Of a stretch of 27,178 nucleotides of DNA, positions 16,565 to 25,049 are shown one piece after another. The stretch is from the NCBI GenBank assembly GCA_900753715.1, contig CAAEAE010000072.1, positions 1 to 27,178 on the forward strand, read 5' to 3'. The notes under the pieces are model-generated. The model had not been told where the DNA came from. It did no database searches and worked only from the letters and a program-made list of their open reading frames with translations. The stretch comes from an uncultured Roseburia sp. Lineage in GTDB: Bacteria; Bacillota_A; Clostridia; Lachnospirales; Lachnospiraceae. The position numbers and the translations under genes are program-made. Every line of letters begins with the position of its first letter. Position 1 is the first letter of the stretch.

Positions 16565-18105
16565 GCTGTCTGCTCCTTTCCTGCTGTGCCAAGAATATGA
16601 GACATGATCAGTTCCTGTGTTGCCTCACTTCCCGCCAGCTCTCCAACCATTTTCCCTTCGTTCATAATATAGATCCTGTCGCACATGCCCAGAATCTCCG
16701 GAAGCTCTGAAGAAATCATGATGACAGATTTTCCTTCTGCCACCAGTTGATTGATGATGCAATAGATCTCATATTTTGCACCAACGTCAATTCCTCTTGT
16801 CGGTTCATCCAGTATCAGAATATCAGGATCTGCAAACATCCATTTTGCAAGAAGTACTTTCTGCTGATTGCCGCCGCTCAGGTTTCCAACATTCTGTTCT
16901 ACCGTCGGACATTTTGTTTTCAGCTTTTCTTTGTAGTCAACTGCCACATTATATTCTTTATCCTTATCGATCACAGTATGGCTGCTGACCGCATCCAGAT
17001 TGGAAAGTGTAGTATTGATCTTGATCGGATTGCTCAAGATCAGTCCATTTCCCTTTCTGTCCTCCGTAACATAGGCAAGCCTGTTCCTGATCGCTTCCTG
17101 TACGTTGTTCAGATGGACTTCCTTTCCATTGATATATAATTCTCCGCTGATGTTATCTCCATAGCTCTTTCCAAACAGACTCATGGCAAGCTCTGTTCTT
17201 CCTGCGCCCATCAGTCCTGAGATTCCTACAACCTCTCCCCTTCTCACATTGAGGCTGACATCATCCACCACCTTCCGTTCTGAATACAGCGGATGATATA
17301 CATTCCAGTGCTTTACCTCCATCCGGATATCACCAATATGCGGCTCTCTCTTCGGGAAGCGGTCGGAGATCTCACGTCCTACCATTCCCTTAATGATCCG
17401 TCCCTCTGAGATCTTATCCACCCTCTTATCCAGTGTTTCTATCGTGGAACCGTCCCTGATCACTGTGATCTTGTCAGCCACATAAGAAACCTCATTCAGC
17501 TTATGGGAAATGATGATGGACGTCATTCCCTGCTCCTTCAGCTGAAGCATCAGATCCAGAAGCGCCTTGGAATCTGTCTCATTTAAAGATGCAGTAGGCT
17601 CATCCAGAATCAGCAGCTTTGCATTCTTGGCCAGTGCCTTTGCAATTTCTACCAGCTGCTGCTTTCCTACTCCGATATCCTTGATCAATGTCTGCGGGCT
17701 TTCACGGAGTCCTATTGTCTTAAGCAGTTCTGCCGCCCGCGCATTTGTCTCATTCCAGTTAATTTTATATTTATGTCCCCGTTCATTTCCGAGGAACATA
17801 TTTTCCCCAATTGTCATATAAGGAATCAGGGCCAACTCCTGATGTATAATAACAATCCCCTTTTCCTCACTGTCCTTAATGGCATTGAATTTACAGACCT
17901 CACCATCGTAAATAATATCCCCTTCATAGGTTCCATAAGGGTATATACCACTCAGTACATTCATAAGTGTGGATTTTCCAGCACCATTTTCTCCTACCAG
18001 TGCATGGATCTCCCCTTCCTCCACTTGCAGATTTACATTATCAAGCGCTTTTACGCCAGGGAATGTCTTGGTAATATTTTTCATTTCCAGTAATATTTTT
18101 GCCAA
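16561..18105 (-). CDS. gguA: GguA-type sugar ABC transporter ATPase (two ATPase domains)
   Basis: The 514-residue protein has two ABC domains, as in the Mgl/Xyl/Rbs family. The first has Walker [10 protein letters not shown], signature region [16 protein letters not shown] and Walker [12 protein letters not shown]. The second has [23 protein letters not shown] and [14 protein letters not shown]. The second Walker A is degenerate, as is usual for this family. I start at the TTG 18103-18105, 7 nt after GGAGG (18113-18117); this gives [21 protein letters not shown], which fits relatives. An earlier TTG at 18120 lies upstream of that ribosome site, and the next ATG, seven codons downstream, is too far from it. 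It powers uptake of monosaccharides with GguB. Confidence 0.94.
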   Translation of the reverse strand: MAKILLEMKNITKTFPGVKALDNVNLQVEEGEIHALVGENGAGKSTLMNVLSGIYPYGTYEGDIIYDGEVCKFNAIKDSEEKGIVIIHQELALIPYMTIGENMFLGNERGHKYKINWNETNARAAELLKTIGLRESPQTLIKDIGVGKQQLVEIAKALAKNAKLLILDEPTASLNETDSKALLDLMLQLKEQGMTSIIISHKLNEVSYVADKITVIRDGSTIETLDKRVDKISEGRIIKGMVGREISDRFPKREPHIGDIRMEVKHWNVYHPLYSERKVVDDVSLNVRRGEVVGISGLMGAGRTELAMSLFGKSYGDNISGELYINGKEVHLNNVQEAIRNRLAYVTEDRKGNGLILSNPIKINTTLSNLDAVSSHTVIDKDKEYNVAVDYKEKLKTKCPTVEQNVGNLSGGNQQKVLLAKWMFADPDILILDEPTRGIDVGAKYEIYCIINQLVAEGKSVIMISSELPEILGMCDRIYIMNEGKMVGELAGSEATQELIMSHILGTAGKEQTA

Positions 18106-18218
18106 CTGTATCCCTCCCAAGTCTTACTGTTTCCGCATGATCTAATCAATTTATAAAACTAAAATACCTTCTCCGGGGAATCTGTCTCCGGCAGCTCCCT
18201 CCATTCTCCGATACAAAA

Positions 18219-18244
18219 CTGGCAGGTGGGCAAGAACCCACCTG
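18219..18244 (-). terminator. Attenuator-like hairpin between chvE and gguA
   Basis: GGCAGGTGGG (18219-18228) pairs perfectly with CCCACCTGCC (18235-18244) around a 6-nt loop. On the minus strand it is followed by AGTTTTGTAT. It lies 23 bp after the chvE stop. Such partial terminators let the binding protein outnumber the ATPase and permease. There is no obvious new promoter before gguA. Confidence 0.75.
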
Positions 18245-18267
18245 CCATGATCATTCTGCCAGCTATT

Positions 18268-19428
18268 TTACTGTAGATCAGACTCTGTGTAGTATCCGGA
18301 ATCAACAAGCAGCTCCTTGTAATTGCTTGCATCTGCGAACACAGGCTCACACAGGTAAGAAGGAATCACACCGGTACCGTTATCATAAGTTTCTGTATCG
18401 TTAACAGGTGCTTCTCCACCCTTCATAACTGCATCTACCATTTCTACTACCTTGGATGCCAGTGTACGTGTATCCTTGAAGATAGACATAGACTGTTTGC
18501 CGGCGATCATATTCTTTACGTTTGCGATATCACAGTCCTGACCGGTAATGATCGGCCACTCGCCTGTGTAGTTTGCTTCCAGTGAATTGGTAACACCAAG
18601 TGCTGTAGAGTCATTGGAACAGAGAACTGCATCAAGCTTGGTTCCATCTGCATAGTTTGCTGAAATGATAGCATCCATTCTGGACTGTGCTGTTTCTGTT
18701 GACCAGTTTGCTGTTGCAACTGTCTCGAAATCTGTCTGGCCGGACTTAACAACGAGCTTTCCTGCATCGATGTAAGGCTGAAGTACATCCATAGCACCAC
18801 CGAAGAAGAATCTTGCATTGTTATCACCAGGATCACCTGTTACAAGCTCAATATTGAAGGGACCGTCTGCGTTGTCAAGATCAAGCTTTTCCTTGATGTA
18901 TTCGCCCTGCTTGGTTCCTACCATGTAGTTATCAAATGTAGCATAATATGTAACAGCGTCAGAGTTCATGATCAGACGGTCATAAGCGATAACCGGGATA
19001 TTCTTTTCCTTTGCCTGCTCAAGAACAGTTCCAAGGGAATCGCCATCGATAGAAGCGATTACCAGAAGCTCACAGCCTGAGTTGATCATGTTCTCGATCT
19101 GAGATACCTGGGTCGGAATATCATTTGACGCATACTGGAGATCTACCTCATATCCGGCTTCCTTCAGCTGGGCTTCCATATTGGAGCCATCCTGATTCCA
19201 TCTCTGAAGATCCTTGGTAGGCATTGCCACACCAACTTTTCCGCCGCCGGCTGCTGTGTCTGCTGCCGCATCAGTGGTCTCAGATGATGTATCCTCTGCC
19301 GGTGCTGCCTCCTGCGTATCTGTGCTTGTACTCGTACTTTCTGCTGCCCCCTGTGATGATCCGCATCCTACCAGCATGGAAGCTACCATTGCTGTGGTAA
19401 GCAGTACGCTCAGTATTTTTTTCTTCAT
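18268..19428 (-). CDS. chvE: ChvE-type multiple-sugar-binding lipoprotein
   Basis: The 386-residue extracellular solute-binding protein has a lipoprotein signal peptide with lipobox LVGC, giving lipid-anchored C22. A Ser/Thr/Ala/Glu linker follows to about residue 60, then a periplasmic-binding-protein type I fold very close to Agrobacterium ChvE: VGVAMPTKDLQRWNQDG, LQYASNDIPTQVSQIENM, VIASIDGDSL, VIAYDRLIMNSDAVTYYATFD, DNNARFFFGGAMDVL, GQDCDIANVK and SYLCEPV. The pattern fits aldose monosaccharides (galactose, glucose, arabinose, xylose class); the exact sugar cannot be read from sequence. GGGAGG lies 9 nt before the ATG. It is the first gene of chvE-gguA-gguB and has its own promoter. Confidence 0.95.
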   Translation of the reverse strand: MKKKILSVLLTTAMVASMLVGCGSSQGAAESTSTSTDTQEAAPAEDTSSETTDAAADTAAGGGKVGVAMPTKDLQRWNQDGSNMEAQLKEAGYEVDLQYASNDIPTQVSQIENMINSGCELLVIASIDGDSLGTVLEQAKEKNIPVIAYDRLIMNSDAVTYYATFDNYMVGTKQGEYIKEKLDLDNADGPFNIELVTGDPGDNNARFFFGGAMDVLQPYIDAGKLVVKSGQTDFETVATANWSTETAQSRMDAIISANYADGTKLDAVLCSNDSTALGVTNSLEANYTGEWPIITGQDCDIANVKNMIAGKQSMSIFKDTRTLASKVVEMVDAVMKGGEAPVNDTETYDNGTGVIPSYLCEPVFADASNYKELLVDSGYYTESDLQ

Positions 19429-19473
19429 AAAATTTTACCTCCCTATTACTTTGTAGATTTTGTTTACAGTTGA

Positions 19474-19482
19474 ATCATACCA
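19474..19482 (-). promoter_or_regulatory. Extended -10 promoter of chvE
   Basis: On the minus strand TGGTATGAT gives an extended -10 (TG at 19481-19482, TATGAT at 19474-19479). The -35 region, around AATTTTG, is poor, which would fit a promoter that needs an activator such as the neighbouring AraC-type regulator. The leader is about 38 nt. Confidence 0.55.
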
Positions 19483-19540
19483 TAGAAGAAGCAGGACAAA
19501 ATTATGACTTTCTGCATTTTTTTAATTCCCTCAGGGTATC

Positions 19541-19586
19541 AAAAAGAACTGTGCTAGCATTTTTTTGTGCTCAACACAGTCCTTTT
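19541..19586 (-). terminator. Intrinsic terminator after the sensing operon
   Basis: On the minus strand AAAAGGACTGTG (19575-19586) pairs with CACAGTTCTTTT (19542-19553), with one G-T wobble, around a 21-nt loop, ending in five T. It lies 47 bp after the stop of the second binding-protein gene and isolates it from chvE. Confidence 0.8.
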
Positions 19587-19633
19587 CCCAATTTAATCCT
19601 GTTCTGTTTTATCGTCACAGCATATTATTCCTC

Positions 19634-20683
19634 TTATTCCGGCATTTTCCCCGGTACATTTAAATAGACATCCTCCTTCAGATGAAAGCCGCTCCCTATG
19701 ATCACCTCATTCATATTGTCCTCATTCACACTGATCGGCTCCAGTCCGATATAGGGGATCTCATAGGTTCCGTCATTCATTGACACGGTTCCCTGCAGTT
19801 CTTCTCCTTTTGCCAGCTTCACTGCACATTCTGCTGCCTTCTGGGCAAGCTTTTCTACCGGCTTGTATACTGTCATGACCTGGGTTCCCTCCACTATACG
19901 CTGACAGGCTTCCAGATCCGCATCCTGTCCTACCACAAGAATATCTCCTGCCATCCGTTTTTCCTTAAGATTATGTACTACCTTGCTTGCCAGATCATCA
20001 TTCCCGCACATAATGGCATCTGTTTCCGTCACAAGCCCCATATGATCATCCAGATATGCTGATGCCAGCTCCGCCTTCCACCCTTCTGCGTGCATGGAGT
20101 CCAGAATCGTCACATTGTGTGCATCCATGACCTTCCGGAATCCTTCTTCTACAAGAGGTACATTACTATCCGTCGCTGATCCGCCAAGCATCAGCACCTT
20201 GCCGCCATCGATTCCCTTTTCCACAAGAGCCTCTCCCATCATGTTACCGACCATCTCATTATCAAAGGAAATATACAGATCCACATCTGCATTCCGGATC
20301 AGTCTGTCATAGGCGATCACCCTGATACCGGCATCCTTCGCCTTCTTTACGCAGTCGCTCTGCGTATTGGAATCAATACAGATAATCGCAATCACATCCA
20401 TTCCCTTATCAATAAAGTAATCGATCTGTTTTCTCTGCTGTTCAATATCTCCATTGGCATTCTGGACATTTACCTCCGCTCCAAGCTCCTTGGCCATAGA
20501 TACGAAAATATCCCTGTCTCTCTGCCACCTTTCAATCACGAAGGAATCAAAGCACAGTCCTATCTGGATCTTGTCCTCCTTATCCTTTTCTCCCTCCGTC
20601 ATTTCCTTTTCCATACTGCCACAGCCTGCCATAGTGATCAGCAGTATGAGCATCAAAAGAAAGCTGCCGATATGCTTTTTCAT
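19634..20683 (-). CDS. Sugar-binding lipoprotein (XylF/RbsB-like), co-transcribed with the two-component system
   Basis: The 349-residue protein has a lipoprotein signal ending in lipobox MAGC (C21) and a type I periplasmic-binding fold. Recognisable stretches are IQIGLCFDSFVIERWQRD, VIAIICIDSNTQ, IRVIAYDRLIRNADVDLYISFD, GNDDLASKVV and VVGQDADLEACQRIV. These place it in the XylF/ChvE neighbourhood, but it clearly differs from the ChvE 200 bp away. Its ATG overlaps the regulator stop by 4 bp (ATGA) and a terminator follows. It has no permease or ATPase in its own operon, so it may deliver sugar to GguAB or act mainly in sensing. Confidence 0.92.
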   Translation of the reverse strand: MKKHIGSFLLMLILLITMAGCGSMEKEMTEGEKDKEDKIQIGLCFDSFVIERWQRDRDIFVSMAKELGAEVNVQNANGDIEQQRKQIDYFIDKGMDVIAIICIDSNTQSDCVKKAKDAGIRVIAYDRLIRNADVDLYISFDNEMVGNMMGEALVEKGIDGGKVLMLGGSATDSNVPLVEEGFRKVMDAHNVTILDSMHAEGWKAELASAYLDDHMGLVTETDAIMCGNDDLASKVVHNLKEKRMAGDILVVGQDADLEACQRIVEGTQVMTVYKPVEKLAQKAAECAVKLAKGEELQGTVSMNDGTYEIPYIGLEPISVNEDNMNEVIIGSGFHLKEDVYLNVPGKMPE

Positions 20684-22284
20684 CCTACGGTATCCCCCTT
20701 ATTTTCCTTATATTCTGTTGGTGTTACCCCTATATTTTTCTTAAAAGTTCTGCTGAAATAATTAGGATCAGCATAGCCCACCATAGAACAGATCTCCTTC
20801 ATGGAGCTATCTGTCGTAAGCAAAAGCTCCTTGGCCTTATCCATCCTCAAATTAGTCAGATATTCAATAAAATTCTGCTCTGTACTGTCCTTAAAAAGCT
20901 TGCTGAAATAATAAGGACTGATATTTACCTCCCTTGATACCTCATCAAGGGAAATATCCCTGTTGTAGTTCTCCCTGATATAACGCATGGCCTCTTCGAT
21001 CACACTTCCGGATTTCTCTGACCGTTTACTCTGGATATTTCTGCAGGCCTCTGCTATCTTATCCGTAAACCAGAGCCGCAGTCTCTCCGGATCCTCCATA
21101 CTCATGATCCCCGGCAGATAATCACTTCTGACATCCAGCTGATAGGTCATACCTCCTTTTTCATAGGCAATGTGTTCTGACCACAATACAAATTCCAGTA
21201 CCTTCAGCCGGATATCCATAAGCCCTGACCCACTTTCCATCATCCAGTCAAAGAAGCTCTTGGCAGAAGCTGTGGCATTATTTATTTCACCATTCTCAAT
21301 TTCTTCAAATAATCTCTTCTCCAGCTTAATAGGATAATCCCCGGCATACTCACAGCGTAGGGGGAGATCATCCACATGGGCAACGCTCCCTGTTGATTCC
21401 ACCAGCACCCGTAGTGCCTGCGTATAGGAATCTGCCATATCCCGCATTTCACCTACACTTCCAAACCCGATCCTGAAGCTGATATCTGTCCGTTTTCTCA
21501 GATACCGCACTGCTTCCCTTGCCTTTTCGATCAGCTTGATACGCTCATTATAATCCATGGCTTCCTTTTCATAGGGCACCAGGACTGCCAGCTTATTGGC
21601 CATTACCGATCCTACATAGCAGTTAAAGTATTCCTTCAGGATCGTGCGTACCTCCTGATAATGATTCTGCATCCTGACACTGCTTCCTACCGCATTGGTC
21701 ATATGATTCCCCTGCTGCTCATCCCCGCATACAACTGCCACCATGTAGGCATATCCGCTGTCTATCCCAAGCAGCGTCTTATAATTCTCTATATCCTCTT
21801 CAAAATGCTCCTGCAGAAGGATATTGGAGATCAGCCCGCTCTCAATGATAGGAACTACCGTTTCCAGCTTTTCCTTGACCAGCAGCTCCCTTTTCCGCTT
21901 TTCCTTTTCCCTGTCAATGATCTCCATAGCTTTTTTCAGGATAGCCAGGATCCGCTTTCTCTCCATGGGCTTCGTAATATATTCAAGAACCCCAAGTGAA
22001 ATGGCCTCCTGCGCATAGTCGAACTTATCATAGGCCGACATCACGATAAACACTGTACTGCTGTTTGACTTCTTGATTTCCTTCATGGCATCAATTCCAT
22101 TGATACCGGGCATCTGGATATCCATGACTGCGATATCCGGCCGGAAGCTTTCTGCCAGCTCAATTACACTTCTTCCTGTTTTAGCATACCGGATCTCACA
22201 GAGATCCCCAAATTCTTTTTCAATAATAAATTTCAGGGAATCGATCACGATCCCTTCATCATCAGCCAGCATGATCCTGTACAT
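20680..22284 (-). CDS. YesN-type response regulator (receiver plus AraC DNA-binding domain)
   Basis: This is a 534-residue regulator. Residues 1 to about 120 are a receiver domain with the acidic pair D8-D9 (MLADDEG), phosphoacceptor D55 (IAVMDIQMPGI) and conserved lysine in YITKPM. Residues about 130-420 are a poorly conserved linker with helical stretches, usual for this group. The last 105 residues are an AraC-family double helix-turn-helix (ISLDEVSREVNISPYYFSKL, then SMKEICSMVGYADPNYFSR and FKKNIGVTPTEY). The start overlaps the kinase gene by 23 bp. It should be phosphorylated by that kinase and activate sugar uptake genes; chvE is the nearest likely target, but this is inference. Confidence 0.94.
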   Translation of the reverse strand: MYRIMLADDEGIVIDSLKFIIEKEFGDLCEIRYAKTGRSVIELAESFRPDIAVMDIQMPGINGIDAMKEIKKSNSSTVFIVMSAYDKFDYAQEAISLGVLEYITKPMERKRILAILKKAMEIIDREKEKRKRELLVKEKLETVVPIIESGLISNILLQEHFEEDIENYKTLLGIDSGYAYMVAVVCGDEQQGNHMTNAVGSSVRMQNHYQEVRTILKEYFNCYVGSVMANKLAVLVPYEKEAMDYNERIKLIEKAREAVRYLRKRTDISFRIGFGSVGEMRDMADSYTQALRVLVESTGSVAHVDDLPLRCEYAGDYPIKLEKRLFEEIENGEINNATASAKSFFDWMMESGSGLMDIRLKVLEFVLWSEHIAYEKGGMTYQLDVRSDYLPGIMSMEDPERLRLWFTDKIAEACRNIQSKRSEKSGSVIEEAMRYIRENYNRDISLDEVSREVNISPYYFSKLFKDSTEQNFIEYLTNLRMDKAKELLLTTDSSMKEICSMVGYADPNYFSRTFKKNIGVTPTEYKENKGDTVG

Positions 22285-23779
22285 GATAAGGTTCCCCCTC
22301 TTCCTTTTTCTTCAGGTATATAACAAACTCCGTTCCCATATCCTTCCCTTCGCTGTAAATACTCATCACATCATCCATTTCCGAATACAGCTTCAGTCTG
22401 GCAATGACATTATCCATTCCAATTCCGTTCGAGCTTCCTGGATGCTTCTCCTGCCTGTAAGAACCATTCAGAATCTTCTCAATGTTTTCCGTACTGATCC
22501 CTCTGCCATTGTCTTTTACACTGATGCAGACAAAATCATCCTCCTGATAAACGGAAAGCCATATTTTCCCTCTTCCTTCCATTTCACGGATTCCATGATT
22601 GATGCAATTCTCCACGATAGGCTGCAGGATCATGCCCGGCATCCTGACAGAAAGCACACCTTCATCAATCTGCTTCTTATAATGGATCTCCCCGGAAAAT
22701 CTCACATTCAGAATATATATATAGTTATCTACGAGCTCAATCTCTTCCCTGACGGTAACTGTCTCATTCCCCTTTTTGACATTGTATCGAAAAAACTCCG
22801 CTACATTCTGGACATAATCATATGTCCTGTCTGCCTCTTCCATCATGGCAAGCTGGGCACCCGCATTCAGGGTATTAAACAGAAAATGCGGATTGATCTG
22901 TGCCTGCAGATATTTCAGCTGCGCATCCTTCAGATGTGCTTCCATCATCAGCTCCTTTTCCTTCAGTGACTGCTGGATCTCCATACTCTGCCTCAGTCTC
23001 TCAATATACTGTCTGATGCTGACCACCATCTGGTTAAAGGCTTTGGTCACGATACCGATCTCATCTTCAGCCGCAACCGGTATCAGTTCCACGTTAAAAT
23101 TCCCCTTGGCAACCTCATCGGCCGATGTTGCCAAGCCTTTGAGCGGCCTGATCATGCCACCGGTAAACCGGATGATCAATATCACATTTCCCAAGATCAC
23201 AACAGTCAGCACCAGAATGCTGATCGTTTCAAAACGTCTGAACGCGTCAGACAGCCTGCTGTAATTCTCTGAGTTATTCCGGAACCGCTCATTGTTCAGA
23301 CTGTTGATATAGGTACCGATATAGCCATACATCTGCGTGGCATTCTCATAACGCACCCTGTACTTCTCCACATTCCGTCCACGTTTGGCCTCAATCGTCT
23401 GCCCTACCACATCCAGATATTCCCGGGACATATGCCGGATACTCCGTTCCATCCTCAGAAAAGCAGTACCGGCGATCTTATCATTCAGCCCTTCCACCAT
23501 TTCAGTATAGGTCTGTTCATTCCGGTAAAACTCCTCCAGGGAATCACTGGTCTTGGCATTCAGATAATCGGTCATACTATCCTGCACTGCAGTCAGCGCA
23601 TCCGACAGCTCGTTCAGGTGCATATTATCTTCATAAACCATGTCTATTTCCCGGAACATACTGTTGATTCCGGTAAATAAAAGCAGGGTAACCAGAAATA
23701 CCAGCATATTGGCCAGAATAAAAACACAGCTCATCTTTTCCTGAAGGGACAGCTTTTTCGGATTAATTCTCATCTTCAT
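22262..23779 (-). CDS. YesM/LytS-type sensor histidine kinase
   Basis: This is a 505-residue membrane kinase. I take the ATG at 23777-23779, 6 nt after GGAGG (23786-23790, inside the upstream gene), rather than the frame opening at 23806. TM1 is at about residues 17-38, the extracellular helical segment about 40-185, TM2 about 186-208, then a HAMP domain (GMIRPLKGLATSADEVAKG to FNQMVVSI), a coiled coil, and a His_kinase domain with the phosphorylated H298 in QINPHFLFNTLN. The HATPase has N-box VENCINHGI and G-boxes DNGRGI and GIGMDNV. It overlaps the binding-protein gene by 17 bp. It probably reads the sugar-bound state of the neighbouring anchored binding protein. Confidence 0.95.
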   Translation of the reverse strand: MKMRINPKKLSLQEKMSCVFILANMLVFLVTLLLFTGINSMFREIDMVYEDNMHLNELSDALTAVQDSMTDYLNAKTSDSLEEFYRNEQTYTEMVEGLNDKIAGTAFLRMERSIRHMSREYLDVVGQTIEAKRGRNVEKYRVRYENATQMYGYIGTYINSLNNERFRNNSENYSRLSDAFRRFETISILVLTVVILGNVILIIRFTGGMIRPLKGLATSADEVAKGNFNVELIPVAAEDEIGIVTKAFNQMVVSIRQYIERLRQSMEIQQSLKEKELMMEAHLKDAQLKYLQAQINPHFLFNTLNAGAQLAMMEEADRTYDYVQNVAEFFRYNVKKGNETVTVREEIELVDNYIYILNVRFSGEIHYKKQIDEGVLSVRMPGMILQPIVENCINHGIREMEGRGKIWLSVYQEDDFVCISVKDNGRGISTENIEKILNGSYRQEKHPGSSNGIGMDNVIARLKLYSEMDDVMSIYSEGKDMGTEFVIYLKKKEEGEPYHVQDHAG

Positions 23780-24815
23780 CACCGCCCTCCAGGTATTGTG
23801 CCACATTACTTTTATCGATCAGGGTAACATCTGCCGTAAAATACTGACTGGTATTTCCCAGTAAATAATATTCAGTCAGTGCTTCTACGCAAAATCCTCC
23901 CATCTGCTCCGTATCTATGGAAATCGTTGCATTGACGACATTCCTGTCAATGGCATTAATAATAGTATCCGAATCATAATACCCCAAAATGGAAATCTGT
24001 CCAACCTGATTATAATCAACCACCGCCTGATAAACGCAGGTGGTATTCAGTTCATTCAGACAGATGATGATATCCGGCAGCCTCTCCTCCATAAAAATAT
24101 CCCGGATAGACTCCTCTACAGAAAAGGTATTGGTATCATCTACTGTGATATAGGAAACTGAGAACTTTGTTTCTCCCGTCTTTTCCTGTTCTATGGCATC
24201 CTGGATGCCGGAATAGATAATATTTTGTCCGGAATTCATCGTATAGGCATTCGTAAGGACAGCTACCTGTATTTCTCCCTTTTCTTCGGATTTCTCCTTC
24301 TTCTGTTCCTCTGCAATCTTCAGCACCTGTCTGCCATATTCCCTGCCAAGATTATAGCTTCCTACACCAACAAAGCTGCACCGTTTACTATGGGTGTTGT
24401 CACCATACAGCGTTACAACAGGAATATCCCTGTCTACTGCCTCATCGATCAGCTCTGTCAGCTCCCCGCTTTCATCCGCTTCCACAAAAATACCATCTAC
24501 ACCGGAGGAAATCGCGATCCGCATCAGATCCTCTCTGGAATAATCCTCAGAAAGGTTCTCTCCCAGAAGATCCACGTAAGCATTCTCTTCAAGCCCCCTC
24601 CGATATGCTCCCTGATACACCGACTGCCAGAAAGAGGATTTGCTGTCCTTGGTGATCATCACGTAATATTTATCATAGCTGTCTGCATCTGCCACCTCAC
24701 GAAAGCCCCTGATATGGGTTAAAAACATGAAAATGCATACACTGATAGCCACGATACTGATCAGCACGGCTATTCCACTGATGCAGATAGTCCGTTTTCC
24801 GTTTTTTTCATTCAT
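23763..24815 (-). CDS. Membrane-anchored sugar-binding protein of the sensing operon
   Basis: This 350-residue protein has an uncleaved-looking N-terminal anchor (about residues 9-33, ICISGIAVLISIVAISVCIF) and no lipobox. It is followed by a type I periplasmic-binding / LacI-like fold (YYVMITKDSKSSFWQSVYQG, GVDGIFVEADES, VGSYNLGREYGRQVL, DIIICLNELNTTCVYQAV, ISILGYYDSDT). It resembles the anchored XylFII protein that partners LytS-YesN in Clostridium beijerinckii. First gene of the sensing operon, with a GAGGGA site before the ATG, it is translationally coupled to the kinase. A role as the extracellular ligand sensor handing the signal to the kinase is inferred from context and the anchor. Confidence 0.9.
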   Translation of the reverse strand: MNEKNGKRTICISGIAVLISIVAISVCIFMFLTHIRGFREVADADSYDKYYVMITKDSKSSFWQSVYQGAYRRGLEENAYVDLLGENLSEDYSREDLMRIAISSGVDGIFVEADESGELTELIDEAVDRDIPVVTLYGDNTHSKRCSFVGVGSYNLGREYGRQVLKIAEEQKKEKSEEKGEIQVAVLTNAYTMNSGQNIIYSGIQDAIEQEKTGETKFSVSYITVDDTNTFSVEESIRDIFMEERLPDIIICLNELNTTCVYQAVVDYNQVGQISILGYYDSDTIINAIDRNVVNATISIDTEQMGGFCVEALTEYYLLGNTSQYFTADVTLIDKSNVAQYLEGGDEDEN

Positions 24816-24907
24816 CCCCGTCCCTCATTTTCCTTTTGTTTCCTGTAAATATATTCTCATATTAATATTTTAACTTCATTGGTCCAACGTCACACTCAGT
24901 TTTTATA

Positions 24908-24937
24908 ATTATAACAGATTATCTGATTTTCTGTCAG
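24908..24937 (-). promoter_or_regulatory. Strong sigma-A promoter of the sensing operon
   Basis: On the minus strand: -35 CTGACA (24932-24937), 18-nt spacer, extended -10 TGT-TATAAT (24908-24916). The leader is about 85 nt. The spacer contains the 11-bp palindrome CAGATTATCTG (24915-24925), and TTATAATTATAA (24903-24914) overlaps the -10. Confidence 0.8.
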
Positions 24938-25035
24938 TTCTTCTCTTTTAATTTCCAAAGTGCCTCATATACTACCAATTTTCAAATTTAAGTACACATG
25001 TTTTTACGGAAATACTTTGAAAATTCGTACGAAAG

Positions 25036-25049
25036 AGGGATTCTTCCCT
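25036..25049 (-). terminator. Weak hairpin at the deacetylase stop
   Basis: AGGGA (25045-25049 arm) and TCCCT (25036-25040 arm) form a 5-bp stem with a 4-nt loop, overlapping the stop codon and followed on the minus strand by CTTTCG. It is too short to be a convincing terminator, but I see no better one before the sensing-operon promoter. Confidence 0.25.

Noticed and set aside
19455..19470. CcpA cre site near chvE (TGTAAACAAAAT on the minus strand)
   Set aside because: The central CG of the cre consensus is missing.
22073..22969. 298-codon plus-strand open frame opposite the sensor kinase
   Set aside because: It is a shadow of a well-supported minus-strand gene, with no ribosome site or recognisable motif.
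25024..25033. Palindrome TTCGTACGAA downstream of the deacetylase
   Set aside because: It is only ten bases, with no second copy or promoter beside it, and is not distinguishable from chance.
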